This document shows positions 6,743 through 14,764 of a stretch of 64,000 nt of DNA, piece by piece. The DNA is taken from NCBI GenBank assembly GCA_937902315.1, contig CALGUG010000067.1, positions 1 through 64,000 on the forward strand. The letters run 5' to 3'. Every line of letters starts with the position of its first letter. Positions within the stretch are counted from its first letter, which is position 1. The position numbers were made by a program, and so were the translations under genes. Under the pieces are notes generated by a model. It was not told the DNA's origin. It worked only from the letters and a program-made list of their open reading frames with translations, and searched no databases. Source of the stretch: an uncultured Chloroflexales bacterium (lineage in GTDB: Bacteria > Chloroflexota > Chloroflexia > Chloroflexales > Chloroflexaceae).

Positions 6743-7078
6743 TGGTATGGCCCCCACTTTTGTGGGAGTGTTGTAGGTTCGAGTCCTGCCTCCCGCCCCA
6801 ACAAAACCCCCTACCAGCCGAAATGGTAGGGGGTTTGCTTTGTGTGAAGACGCATGGTTATGAAGGGCTACGGCATTATTGAGCACATTGTTGATGATGT
6901 CAGCATTGACATGCTCCAGCCCTGGTTGGCCTGCAAAATCTTCGTCTTCAAAGACTAGGCCAGCGCTTGCAACCGTCTCGCTGAGCTCGCGCAGCGCGTT
7001 GACTGATCGCATCAGCAGATCGGACTGTGTGATCAGGTCGCGAGCAGCTGTACGCCGCTTTTCGGTTGTATCGATCAT
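6632..7078 (-). CDS. Last gene of tail operon, without a stop before the terminator
   Basis: The first ~80 residues look like a real phage protein: helical, with repeated Leu/Glu and NNVLNNAVALHNHASSH. It follows the previous tail gene by 13 bp. No in-frame stop occurs before the terminator at 6803-6840; the frame then runs through the hairpin, the antisense of the tRNA-like sequence and part of 6554-6742, to a stop at 6632. The last ~65 residues (from about ANPLPFRLVGG) are therefore unlikely to be native. If transcription stops at the hairpin the mRNA has no stop codon. The original C-terminus was probably lost at a recombination junction near 6840-6860. Confidence 0.55.
   Translation of the reverse strand: MIDTTEKRRTAARDLITQSDLLMRSVNALRELSETVASAGLVFEDEDFAGQPGLEHVNADIINNVLNNAVALHNHASSHKANPLPFRLVGGFVGAGGRTRTYNTPTKVGAIPLGDSRHRGSYRRIVPAFVVDKQREHNRQETTLHGRR
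6728..6800 (+). tRNA. tRNA-like sequence with abnormal anticodon arm
   Basis: The elements follow tRNA order. The acceptor GCGAGAG (6728-6734) pairs with CTCCCGC (6790-6796) at six of seven positions. The D-arm is GCCTAGTGGTATGGC, the T-arm is GTAGG-TTCGAGT-CCTGC (6773-6789), and an encoded CCA lies at 6798-6800. The anticodon arm is irregular: CCCAC-TTTT-GTGGG gives either a 4-base loop on 5 pairs or an 8-base loop on 3 pairs, and no normal 7-base loop pairs well. UUU or a four-base anticodon is possible. It overlaps the end of the upstream gene and is followed at once by a terminator. It could be an unusual phage tRNA, a decayed tRNA, or an old attachment site. Confidence 0.4.
6803..6840. 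terminator. Bidirectional rho-independent terminator
   Basis: The 10-bp perfect stem CCCCCTACCA (6807-6816) / TGGTAGGGGG (6824-6833) has a GCCGAAA loop, is flanked by AAAA and TTT, and has T-rich tails on both strands. It separates the rightward edge cassette from the leftward late operon. Confidence 0.85.
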
Positions 7079-7091
7079 TAGTGATATCCTC

Positions 7092-7661
7092 CTATGTTGA
7101 TACCAAACGGTAACTAAACGAGCTCATAATGCGAAGGTCGCCTGGACTGCCTGTCTTAGTCAGGCCGAGCCGATATATGACACGCCCAAGCCCCGGTTCA
7201 GGCGTGGTTGCTGCCTGCTGCACGCGCGTGTTGGTGTTTGGCGCGATCGATGCGGTTGTGACCGTCAACACGCTGGTGTGTGTTGAAAAAGCATCATTGA
7301 CGGCTTGGACCTCTATGCTCCAAAAGTTGCTGGCGTTGTTTGAGGTCGCTACAAAGATGCCGAATGATACGGCAACGATGCGCGACGGCAATGAGCAAAT
7401 AAGGATGCGTGGGACGGTATTCCCATTGGCCGAAAAGAGAGCCTGTTCGTTTATAACAAAACTCTGTTCACTATCAGCCCACCAACGAGTGCCATCAAAA
7501 ATAAAATTCATCAAGAGATCGGTGCGGAAGAAGCGACGGCCAACAAAGAGCTGCGTTGTTGGAAAGCTTGACCCTGAATCGGTGAAGGGCCGACTCAACA
7601 CCTCAATGCCCTTTAAGCGCTGGTCGAGGTCAATGAGCCGTAGTGCGGTTTCTGCGTCCAT
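7092..7661 (-). CDS. Putative distal tail protein
   Basis: A 189-residue protein. The short helical start (MDAETALRLIDLDQRLKGIE) is followed by a beta-rich, Ser/Thr/Asn-rich body typical of tail fibre or receptor-contact proteins, but no named domain is recognised. Its ATG directly follows the stop of the upstream gene (TAAATG), so translation is coupled. The position after Dit-like and hub-like genes supports a role at the tail tip. It has no collagen-like repeats and no enzyme motif. Confidence 0.6.
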   Translation of the reverse strand: MDAETALRLIDLDQRLKGIEVLSRPFTDSGSSFPTTQLFVGRRFFRTDLLMNFIFDGTRWWADSEQSFVINEQALFSANGNTVPRILICSLPSRIVAVSFGIFVATSNNASNFWSIEVQAVNDAFSTHTSVLTVTTASIAPNTNTRVQQAATTPEPGLGRVIYRLGLTKTGSPGDLRIMSSFSYRLVST

Positions 7662-8747
7662 TTAGATGCTCCTCAACTGACCAGTGATAGTCTCAAGGCC
7701 ATCTTGAACACGAATAGAAACCGCTTCGATCATGCAATCAAGCACCGTATCAAGGATCTGGCCGCGCACCAGATCGCCTAGCCCCCAATGAATCCCAAAG
7801 ATGGTAGATGCGTTTTGAATGATGGTGCCTGTCAACGTTTGGCGCGCCCGATTAGCGCGCATTTGGCTGCGCGCATAGCCTAACACGGCGTCATTCGTCT
7901 CGGCTTGACTAGCGTTCACAAACAGCTCGCGCCGCGCAAACGGGCTTACTTGCAGAGCTGCTGTATTGGCAGCCGTTTGAATAATGCGATTCGCCCCTTG
8001 GCCAGCGCCGCCAGCGATCACAACCGTGCGCTCGCTTTCAAAATCGCGCGTCCATGTGACATTGTCGAGGTTCCCGAATTCAGGCGAGAGGGTCAACTGT
8101 GATCGTCGATCGATGCCAGCAATATTTGTCCAGGTGCAGAACCCAAACTTGGTTCCTCCAGCGCCAATGATATCGAAATAGAGGCGCGTTCCAGACGACG
8201 CAGAGTCTTGGGCGATCTCTTTGCAGACTTGCAGCAAGGGTTTTCGACTAGCAGCCGCCGAGACGCTTGGAGCTTGACTGGTATTTGTTTCGATATCAAG
8301 CCAAGCGCTTAGTGAGCGATCGCTACTCGCTAAACCTCCAAGCGCTTCACGGCAATAGGCTTTGATGATGTTATCTGCTGGCCCAGTTTTGTCTGCCTGG
8401 GCCGTCCCTTCATATGTGTTGATAATACGGGTATCGAGCAGCGAGAGCGCCGATTGCGCGTTGATGGTTGTGGTATAACTGCCGCTTCCATAACTTATGA
8501 CCGGCTTGCGACAAAACCAAGTTTGATTCAAGACTGGCTTAAGTGGGCCATTTGTAACACTCCTCCAGACCTCGATCCGTGTGTCAGGTTCAACAAAATA
8601 CGATTCGATGATGCCAGTTGGAAGGGTCAGCGCAAGTGTGCCGATTGCATTGAGCCCATGGGTGATTTGGAGGCTGGTAAAGCGGTCAAGAATTTTTAGG
8701 AGAACGCCTTGACTGCTGAGAATGCGAACTTCATATCTCGTCGTCAT
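7662..8747 (-). CDS. Siphovirus tail hub-like protein (Gp37-like)
   Basis: A 361-residue protein. The N-terminal part (YEVRILSSQGVLLKILDRFTSLQITHGLNAIGTLALTLP, residues 4-42) and the body with repeated beta segments resemble the ReqiPepy6 Gp37-like / baseplate hub family, which caps the tail tube and links it to the fibres. I choose the ATG at 8747, which overlaps the previous TGA by four bases (ATGA); a longer frame from 8786 has no support. It sits between the Dit-like protein and the distal tail protein, as expected for this family. Confidence 0.75.
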   Translation of the reverse strand: MTTRYEVRILSSQGVLLKILDRFTSLQITHGLNAIGTLALTLPTGIIESYFVEPDTRIEVWRSVTNGPLKPVLNQTWFCRKPVISYGSGSYTTTINAQSALSLLDTRIINTYEGTAQADKTGPADNIIKAYCREALGGLASSDRSLSAWLDIETNTSQAPSVSAAASRKPLLQVCKEIAQDSASSGTRLYFDIIGAGGTKFGFCTWTNIAGIDRRSQLTLSPEFGNLDNVTWTRDFESERTVVIAGGAGQGANRIIQTAANTAALQVSPFARRELFVNASQAETNDAVLGYARSQMRANRARQTLTGTIIQNASTIFGIHWGLGDLVRGQILDTVLDCMIEAVSIRVQDGLETITGQLRSI

Positions 8748-11110
8748 ACCGCGCCTCCGTCGATCGACCAGTGCCGCTCCTGCCACACAATGTTAGCAGT
8801 ACAGCCAGGTGCTAGTACACTGATCGTATTTTCACCAGGCAACAGTCTGAACGTTGACAAGTCTGACGCCGGACTGAGATAGGTTATGCAGTCGCGCATA
8901 TTGGATCGAAATGTCTTTATACCGATGCGCAGATCGATCAAAAGTATCTCGTTCGCCTGGAGTGTGAGGTTTGAAAAATAGAGTGCGTCACCTGTGGTCT
9001 GGTTGATAATGCTGGTCAACTGGCCCGGGCCAGTGATGCTCAAGCGTGGCCACGCTACACTCGTACCCTCATTGAGCACGCTGGTTTGCGCAGCGCCATA
9101 TGCTGTCGGCGCACTGTTAAAGCTGGCGAAAATACTGCCATCAAGCAGTATCTGGATAAGCTGCCCTTCTGTTGAAGTTAGCACGTCAACAGGAATGAAG
9201 TATGATCCAGTCCAGATCTGAAACGGTTGAATGCCGCCAAACTTGGTGATCTGACCGGCCAGATAGGCAAACTCGTCGTCAACACTCACACGCCGAATGA
9301 TATCGGTATTAAATGGCTCTAACCGTCTCCAGGCGACACCGTTCCACAGCGCGCCCTCTACACTTGTGCCGGAAACAGGATCTGTGAAGACTGCGTTGTT
9401 AATGATAGCGCCGTCGGCTCGAGTTACTAGTCCCGAAGTGGTGGCTGATGGGCCACCTGGGACAGCATTCCATAACTGACTGATAGGATCCCAAGCTGCG
9501 TTATTAGTAAATGGAGCGGTAAAAGTACCGCTTACATAAACCTTTCCATCCAAGCCGACAGCCATACTACGCGCTTCCGATCCGCCACCACCAGACAAGC
9601 CACTGTCAAGAGCAGACCAGCTCGCGCCATCCCAGGCAGCAACAAAAGATGCTGACACACCGCCTGCGGTAGAGAAGTTCCCACACACATATAACAACCC
9701 GTTAGGGTGGAGCACCCCGTCATATACGGTATTGTTACAGCCGCTGCCAAGAGCAGACCAGGCAGAACCGTTCCAATGCGCGATTCGGTTCACGGTTGTT
9801 CCACCGGCGGTGGTGAATGTACCGACCACATAGATACCGCTATCGGTTCCGTCTCCGATGATCTTTACAACCGGTCCATTACAGCCGCTGCCAAGAGCAG
9901 ACCAAGCAGAACCATTCCATTTCGCGATTCGGTTCACGGTTGTTCCACCGGCGGTGGTGAAAATGCCACCCACATAGAGCGCCCCGTCGGGCGCTCTATA
10001 CGCCGTCAGCGCGATATCGTTGAGCCCTGTTCCTAACTTGCGCCAAGCGCCATCTACTTTTAAGAGGGCATAGTTCGGGCTGCTTAGCGTTGTGCTTGTC
10101 TGGAGCACCTGGCCCGAATCGAATTCGCTAAACCAGTAGGGATCATATGCAACGCAGCGCAGGCCGATAGTTTGGCTAAAGCCTTTGTGGTCTTGCCACT
10201 CAAGGCCAGCATCGTAAAATGCCGCGATGCGAACAGGATGCTCGCCGCCGATGTATTCCAGAATAAACGGCTGCTGCTGGCCGAGACGATCCGGCTTGAT
10301 CACGTCGATCACATCTTGGCGTAGCTGGTGCAGACCTATCAGCGAGTTATTCGATTCGTTGTACCCGCTCAGCATGAGGGTGAAAAAACGTGGCTTAGCG
10401 ATTGTGCGCTGAAACAATCCACCATCAGCCATGCTAAATGTAGTCGCTACATTTGTTACGCCGGGCATACCCGTTCCGCCGACCTCCTGAACGTATACGT
10501 GGAACTCGTCGAGATTCCTAACGATGCCGCCTGCGCCGCTCTGGCCAGAGCGCTCTGAGCGTGAAGCTTGGGCGAGGCCGCGCCATTTACACCCTGGTTG
10601 ATCACCATCGCAATAGGTTGTTGCGCCAATGAACACGCCAGGCAGCTGACCATCGACTTCCTCCAGCTGCACACCGTCGATGTAGACATCCTCCTGATTC
10701 GCGTTGTTGTCTTTCGAGAGATAGAGTCGGCGTGTCGCTGGAGCTGCGTTAGGCAAAATTACGATAACCCGTTGCCACTGACCTGTGCCTACAAAGCTTG
10801 TTGGTGTGCCAATAACGCTCCCGCCGGTGCTACCGATATAGATTCGGTAGGCAACTCCTAGAGCTGCCTTCACATAGAGCGAAAAGGTATAGGTGAAGCC
10901 GTCGGCGAGAGTGACATCACCATATGACACAGCGTCAAACGGCGCTGCAGCTGGACTCCAGCGCAGGCTGTATAGTCCAAATCGCTGCTCGTCAGTTGAG
11001 CGAGCAATGCTGCCAGCGCCGGCGCTCCAACCGGTTGTATTCTTCTCAAACGATGGGTTGCTTATCAAGTTGACCGTTGCCTTAGGTTGAATGATGTTCC
11101 ATAGTCCCAT
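8744..11110 (-). CDS. Dit-like tail protein with CBM and inserted seven-bladed propeller
   Basis: A 788-residue protein of the tail tip. Residues 12-155 look like a carbohydrate-binding module (NLISNPSFEKNTTGW start). Residues 163-190 carry the CDGDQPGCKWRG link common in tail proteins. Residues 193-345 match the first half of a siphovirus distal tail (Dit) protein. Residues ~351-668 contain seven blade-like repeats with the signature WNGSAW-x-LGSG, at about 355, 398, 446, 493, 540, 589 and 632, each followed by YVGGxFTTAGG-like strands. Residues 680-788 return to the Dit C-terminal galectin-like part (GQLTSIINQTTGDALYFS). The propeller thus splits the Dit fold and probably projects as a receptor-binding head. 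Repeats at 397-460 are almost identical, indicating recent duplication. Confidence 0.8.
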   Translation of the reverse strand: MGLWNIIQPKATVNLISNPSFEKNTTGWSAGAGSIARSTDEQRFGLYSLRWSPAAAPFDAVSYGDVTLADGFTYTFSLYVKAALGVAYRIYIGSTGGSVIGTPTSFVGTGQWQRVIVILPNAAPATRRLYLSKDNNANQEDVYIDGVQLEEVDGQLPGVFIGATTYCDGDQPGCKWRGLAQASRSERSGQSGAGGIVRNLDEFHVYVQEVGGTGMPGVTNVATTFSMADGGLFQRTIAKPRFFTLMLSGYNESNNSLIGLHQLRQDVIDVIKPDRLGQQQPFILEYIGGEHPVRIAAFYDAGLEWQDHKGFSQTIGLRCVAYDPYWFSEFDSGQVLQTSTTLSSPNYALLKVDGAWRKLGTGLNDIALTAYRAPDGALYVGGIFTTAGGTTVNRIAKWNGSAWSALGSGCNGPVVKIIGDGTDSGIYVVGTFTTAGGTTVNRIAHWNGSAWSALGSGCNNTVYDGVLHPNGLLYVCGNFSTAGGVSASFVAAWDGASWSALDSGLSGGGGSEARSMAVGLDGKVYVSGTFTAPFTNNAAWDPISQLWNAVPGGPSATTSGLVTRADGAIINNAVFTDPVSGTSVEGALWNGVAWRRLEPFNTDIIRRVSVDDEFAYLAGQITKFGGIQPFQIWTGSYFIPVDVLTSTEGQLIQILLDGSIFASFNSAPTAYGAAQTSVLNEGTSVAWPRLSITGPGQLTSIINQTTGDALYFSNLTLQANEILLIDLRIGIKTFRSNMRDCITYLSPASDLSTFRLLPGENTISVLAPGCTANIVWQERHWSIDGGAV

Positions 11111-11119
11111 AATTAACCC

Positions 11120-14100
11120 TTATGTTGATGGATTCATGGCTGCTAGTTGCATAATGCTCTGTATGATCGGATCTGTTGATGTATTGGCATTAATGGTCAC
11201 GCTGTAGTTGCCAAAATTGAGTTCCTGAAGACGCTCCACAAATGCAGCGAACTCCCCTACGGCATTTCGGAATTCAATGCCTTGGCGCATACTGTCAGGA
11301 TCATTTAGAGATTGCTGGTCATATGCTTGTTTCGTTACAATCACTTGATCGAGTAAGTCGGCCAGTACGCTTTCCCGATTCATCTGGTTGTTCAGACGGG
11401 CAAGCTCAGCCTCGTACTTCTGCTCAGTCAGTGCAATCTGACGGTTTAGTTGATTGACCAAAACTCCATCGCCAGTGTTGCCAGCCTCGATCTGCTCGGC
11501 GCGCATCTGGGCCAGATCGGTGATGTATTTGGAACGTAGGCTATACAGCTTCTCAGCAGCTTCGGGGTCAAACTGCGCCAACTGGTCAGCTTCTTGGCGT
11601 GCCTGGTCAAGTTGCTGACGGGTTTGAAATGCCAAATTGACGCGCTGATCGCGGATGTTGGCTAGGCTGACAATCTCAGTTCGTAGAGCAGCTGAACGTG
11701 CGTTTAATTCATCTAATTCGCTTTGTAGTCGCTGGCGTTCGGTATCGCTAAGAGAATCGTCCTCAAGTTGGCTATATAGCTCGCGCTGCGCCGCCCTGTT
11801 CGCCTCTAGTTCACGCTGCTTCTCTTGGCGACGCTTAGCAGCATCGCCCTGAATGTTGGCGAGTTCTCGCTCGTTTCCTAGGTCGGTATCGAGCAAGCCA
11901 ACATTCGCATTCAACTGATCTTCAAAGATCGCACCAAGCGTCTCATCGAGCATCTCGCGCATTGTGTTGATCTCTTTTTGAAGATTGTCCCCAACCCTGC
12001 GCACTGCATTATAGAGAGCTGCTTCGCCGCGCTCGATCCCAACAACGATGCCTTGTATAAAGGGCAAGCCGATCACCTCAGCCGTAACCTTAGAAGGCGA
12101 TGCGATCCCAAGTCGCTCCTTCACCCAATTGATCACGCCATTGATCGAGCCCCAAATGGCGTCGATCACGGCTTGGCGCGAGCGCTTAAAGCCGTCGGCG
12201 ATGCCCATGGCAAAGTCGCGGCCCACATCAATAAAGTCTTGAATGTAGCCGGTAACTGCATCGATGGCATCGTCGAGCGCATCACCAAAGACGGCATCGA
12301 GGGTGCCTAGAACAGTTTCGACGATCGAGATAATGCCGTCGACGATATCGACACATACCTGCTTGATATTCTCCCAAGCGGTTCCCCAATCGCCCTGGAC
12401 GATTGCGATAACGGTATTGATCGTGCCTTGAATGACGCTCAGCGCCGTGGTAATAACGGTTGCGATGATATCCCAAGCGCCAACCAGAAGCGCCTTGATC
12501 TCTTCGCTATGGGTGGCGATAAAGCTGCCAATCCCTTGCAAGATCGGCACAACCGTTGCGTTGATCAGCTCCATCACAGATTGGATCACTTGCCCAATCT
12601 GGCCATAGACCTGCGTAACAGTCGCCTGAATCTCGGCCCCGTTTTCCGCCCAGAACTGGGCAATGATTTGCAGAATTGGCTGAACAACTGCCCAAATGCC
12701 ATTTACAACATTTTGAATAGTGGTATAGAGGCTCGACCAGACAGAGAATACGGTGGCCTGAATCTCGGCCCCATTGTCAGTCCAGAACTGAAGCACCCCT
12801 CCTAGGATGTTCTGGATAGTGCTTTGAACAGCCCCGAGCGCACTTTGAACTGTTGATCGAATGCCGTTGAAGTCAGATTGCCAGGCGTCGCGTAGTGAGG
12901 AAATGACGCCCATGATCACATCGATTGCACTTACAACGCCGCTTGAAAAATCCTCGATAACAGACGCGATACTCTCAAAACCAGCCTGAATGCTTGGCAT
13001 CAAATCGTTTGCGATATCAAGCAGGCTATCAGCGATTGGCTGGAGCGCACTTAAGGCACTGCGCTTGATGCCCTCCCAAACTTTGCCGAGGTTGTCATAT
13101 TGGGCGCTTAGGCCAGCTGTCGCGCCGTTCAGGTCGCTAAGTTTGGTATTGGTTGTATCGATCGCCAAGGCCGCGCCCAGGCCAAGATCTTCATATTGGG
13201 TGCCGAGCAATCCGACGGCGAGCTGGTCGCGCGCAACCGCGTCATCCATCTCGCTCAGTCGATCGATAACCAGCTGGAATACATCCGCCTTGGTCATCGC
13301 GCCGCTATTGATCTGATCAGCGACAAAGCTCGCGCTTAGACCAATACCTTCAAGCGATTCGGCAGTTGACTTGCTACCATCAGTGATGCGCAGCGTGAAT
13401 TCTTTGAAGAGATCGGCGGCCTTATCGGTGCCAAGCGCTCCCGATCCAAGACCAGTCTCAAGAGTAGAGAAGAACTGCTCAGCAGATGCGCCGCCCTGGG
13501 CAAACTGAGTAGAATACTCGCCGATGGTGTCTAGGAAATCGCCAGAGGCATTCATGCCCGACTGCATGCCGCTCGTGATAAAGTCGAGCGCCTCTTGGCC
13601 AGAGATACCAAACTGCTCCATTAGCGTTCGTGCTGCGCTAATGTATTCAGTTGTCTGCCCGCCAAAACCATCGCGCAGGGCGATTGCGCCTTGGACTAGC
13701 TCTTGGGTTTCGTCGCGGCCAATCCCACCAAGCGTCTCGAACTGTTGCTGAACATCAATAATGGCAGCATTGACATCGTCGATCGAATCGCCCCAGTTGT
13801 TGACGAAGATCTCCTGAGCCAAGCCGCCCCATTGTTCGGCCTCTTGGCGGGTGATCCCTAGCTGAGCTTGAAGGTCGGCAATAGCTTGGCGACTATCAGA
13901 AGCAAACGAAAAGATCGAGCCAACCGCATCGCCGATCGAGGCGGTGATTGATCCGATCACATTGGCAGCCAGAAAGCCAGCAGCGCTTTGCAGCATGCCC
14001 GAAAAGAAGCCAGTCGTTTGGCCGTTGGCTTGATTGGCCGCCTTACCGATATCATCAAGTCCATCGATGACACCGGTAAAAGCGGAACGTGTTTCGTCTG

Positions 14101-14128
14101 TACCTTTAATGGTGATCGTAACAGCCAT
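11120..14128 (-). CDS. Phage tail tape measure protein
   Basis: A protein of 1,002 residues that sets tail length. The N-terminal part (to ~330) resembles the TP901-type tape measure core, with Gly/Ala-rich hydrophobic helices (SAAGFLAANVIGSITASIGD). Residues ~370-640 hold repeated amphipathic units such as QFWAENGAEIQATV, which occurs twice with variants. Residues ~730-900 are a long charged coiled coil. I choose the ATG at 14128 after AGGGG; an upstream GTG-TAT in frame is less likely. By the usual 1.5 A per residue rule the tail would be around 150 nm. It follows the G/GT chaperone genes, as is standard. Confidence 0.9.
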   Translation of the reverse strand: MAVTITIKGTDETRSAFTGVIDGLDDIGKAANQANGQTTGFFSGMLQSAAGFLAANVIGSITASIGDAVGSIFSFASDSRQAIADLQAQLGITRQEAEQWGGLAQEIFVNNWGDSIDDVNAAIIDVQQQFETLGGIGRDETQELVQGAIALRDGFGGQTTEYISAARTLMEQFGISGQEALDFITSGMQSGMNASGDFLDTIGEYSTQFAQGGASAEQFFSTLETGLGSGALGTDKAADLFKEFTLRITDGSKSTAESLEGIGLSASFVADQINSGAMTKADVFQLVIDRLSEMDDAVARDQLAVGLLGTQYEDLGLGAALAIDTTNTKLSDLNGATAGLSAQYDNLGKVWEGIKRSALSALQPIADSLLDIANDLMPSIQAGFESIASVIEDFSSGVVSAIDVIMGVISSLRDAWQSDFNGIRSTVQSALGAVQSTIQNILGGVLQFWTDNGAEIQATVFSVWSSLYTTIQNVVNGIWAVVQPILQIIAQFWAENGAEIQATVTQVYGQIGQVIQSVMELINATVVPILQGIGSFIATHSEEIKALLVGAWDIIATVITTALSVIQGTINTVIAIVQGDWGTAWENIKQVCVDIVDGIISIVETVLGTLDAVFGDALDDAIDAVTGYIQDFIDVGRDFAMGIADGFKRSRQAVIDAIWGSINGVINWVKERLGIASPSKVTAEVIGLPFIQGIVVGIERGEAALYNAVRRVGDNLQKEINTMREMLDETLGAIFEDQLNANVGLLDTDLGNERELANIQGDAAKRRQEKQRELEANRAAQRELYSQLEDDSLSDTERQRLQSELDELNARSAALRTEIVSLANIRDQRVNLAFQTRQQLDQARQEADQLAQFDPEAAEKLYSLRSKYITDLAQMRAEQIEAGNTGDGVLVNQLNRQIALTEQKYEAELARLNNQMNRESVLADLLDQVIVTKQAYDQQSLNDPDSMRQGIEFRNAVGEFAAFVERLQELNFGNYSVTINANTSTDPIIQSIMQLAAMNPST

Positions 14129-14138
14129 ATACACCCCT

Positions 14139-14163
14139 AGCGCCCTGTTTTGTTCAGGGCGCT
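14139..14163 (-). promoter_or_regulatory. Intercistronic hairpin before the tape measure gene
   Basis: The 9-bp perfect stem AGCGCCCTG (14139-14147) / CAGGGCGCT (14155-14163) has a TTTTGTT loop. It overlaps the stop codon of the frameshift product and lies 10 bp upstream of the tape measure start. There is no T-tract, so it more likely tunes translation or mRNA stability than ends transcription. Confidence 0.55.
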
Positions 14164-14718
14164 ATGACAACTTATTCCAGTCGTCGGCATCGTTTAGGGG
14201 GATGCCTGAGGGGTGCAATGACGCACGTGCATTACTGAGGAAGCGATAACGTAGCAACCAAATAGCAGGTAATTCCGACTCGATAATGTCGGGGCGGCCC
14301 CAACCTTGTTCAGCAAGTGTCAGCGTCTCCGCCCATGCAGGGGGCGCGATACCTTGGAAGCCTTGGAGGGCGAGAAGGAGGTCGCCCCTTTCGCTTTTGG
14401 GATTGCGCCACCCATTTGGGTTTCGACCGCGCGCATGGTCTCTTCAAGCTCGACGATATTCATTTCGTCGATTTCTTCGCTGGTGATACCATCGATCAAC
14501 TGAGGCAGCAGATTCACCAAGTCATCCATTGTGAAGCCTCGGCGCTGGGCGGCTTCAAATGCACGCAGGGTTTTGACCTTGACCTTTGTCAGGTCGATCG
14601 TATAACTCCGAACCTGCTCTTCTTGCTCTACCTCTTCTTCCAGCTCTACCTCTTCTTCCAGCTCTACTTCGGATTCGTCATACGCATCTTCGAGACGGGC
14701 GGGTACCAGTCTGGCCAT
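14162..14718 (-). CDS. Frameshifted tail assembly chaperone (gpGT-like)
   Basis: This longer product is made if the ribosome slips by -1 on CCCAAAA (14395-14401). The first ~107 residues are those of the unshifted protein. The -1 frame continues KSERGDLLLALQGFQGIAPP and then WLLRYRFLSNARASLHP to a TAG at 14162, about 80 residues that make sense as a gpT-type domain. The X-XXY-YYZ phase (C CCA AAA) is correct in the gpG frame. Ratioed G and GT products are general in siphophages, which supports this reading. Confidence 0.75.
14320..14718 (-). CDS. Tail assembly chaperone (gpG-like, unshifted)
   Basis: A 132-residue protein. The N-terminus is strongly acidic and repetitive (SEVELEEEVELEEEVEQEE, residues 15-33), followed by a helical domain (TIDLTKVKVKTLRAFEAA onward) similar to gpG-type chaperones that coat the tape measure protein before tail tube assembly. 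It lies between the tail tube and tape measure genes, the standard location. A slippery heptamer CCCAAAA lies near its end and leads to the longer product described separately. Confidence 0.75.
   Translation of the reverse strand: MARLVPARLEDAYDESEVELEEEVELEEEVEQEEQVRSYTIDLTKVKVKTLRAFEAAQRRGFTMDDLVNLLPQLIDGITSEEIDEMNIVELEETMRAVETQMGGAIPKAKGATSFSPSKASKVSRPLHGRRR
14395..14401 (-). other. Slippery heptamer for -1 frameshifting (CCCAAAA)
   Basis: In the gpG frame it is read as ATC CCA AAA. The -1 frame stays open for 80 codons beyond, past the gpG stop at 14320. The downstream GC-rich sequence could form a stimulatory structure. Confidence 0.7.
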
Positions 14719-14764
14719 TGTTCTATCCTTACTATAGCTAGAGAATCTCCAACACGAGCGATCG

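Noticed and set aside
6728..6800. A normal tRNA-Lys or tRNA-Gly
   Set aside because: No 7-base anticodon loop closes with five pairs, so I list it only as tRNA-like.
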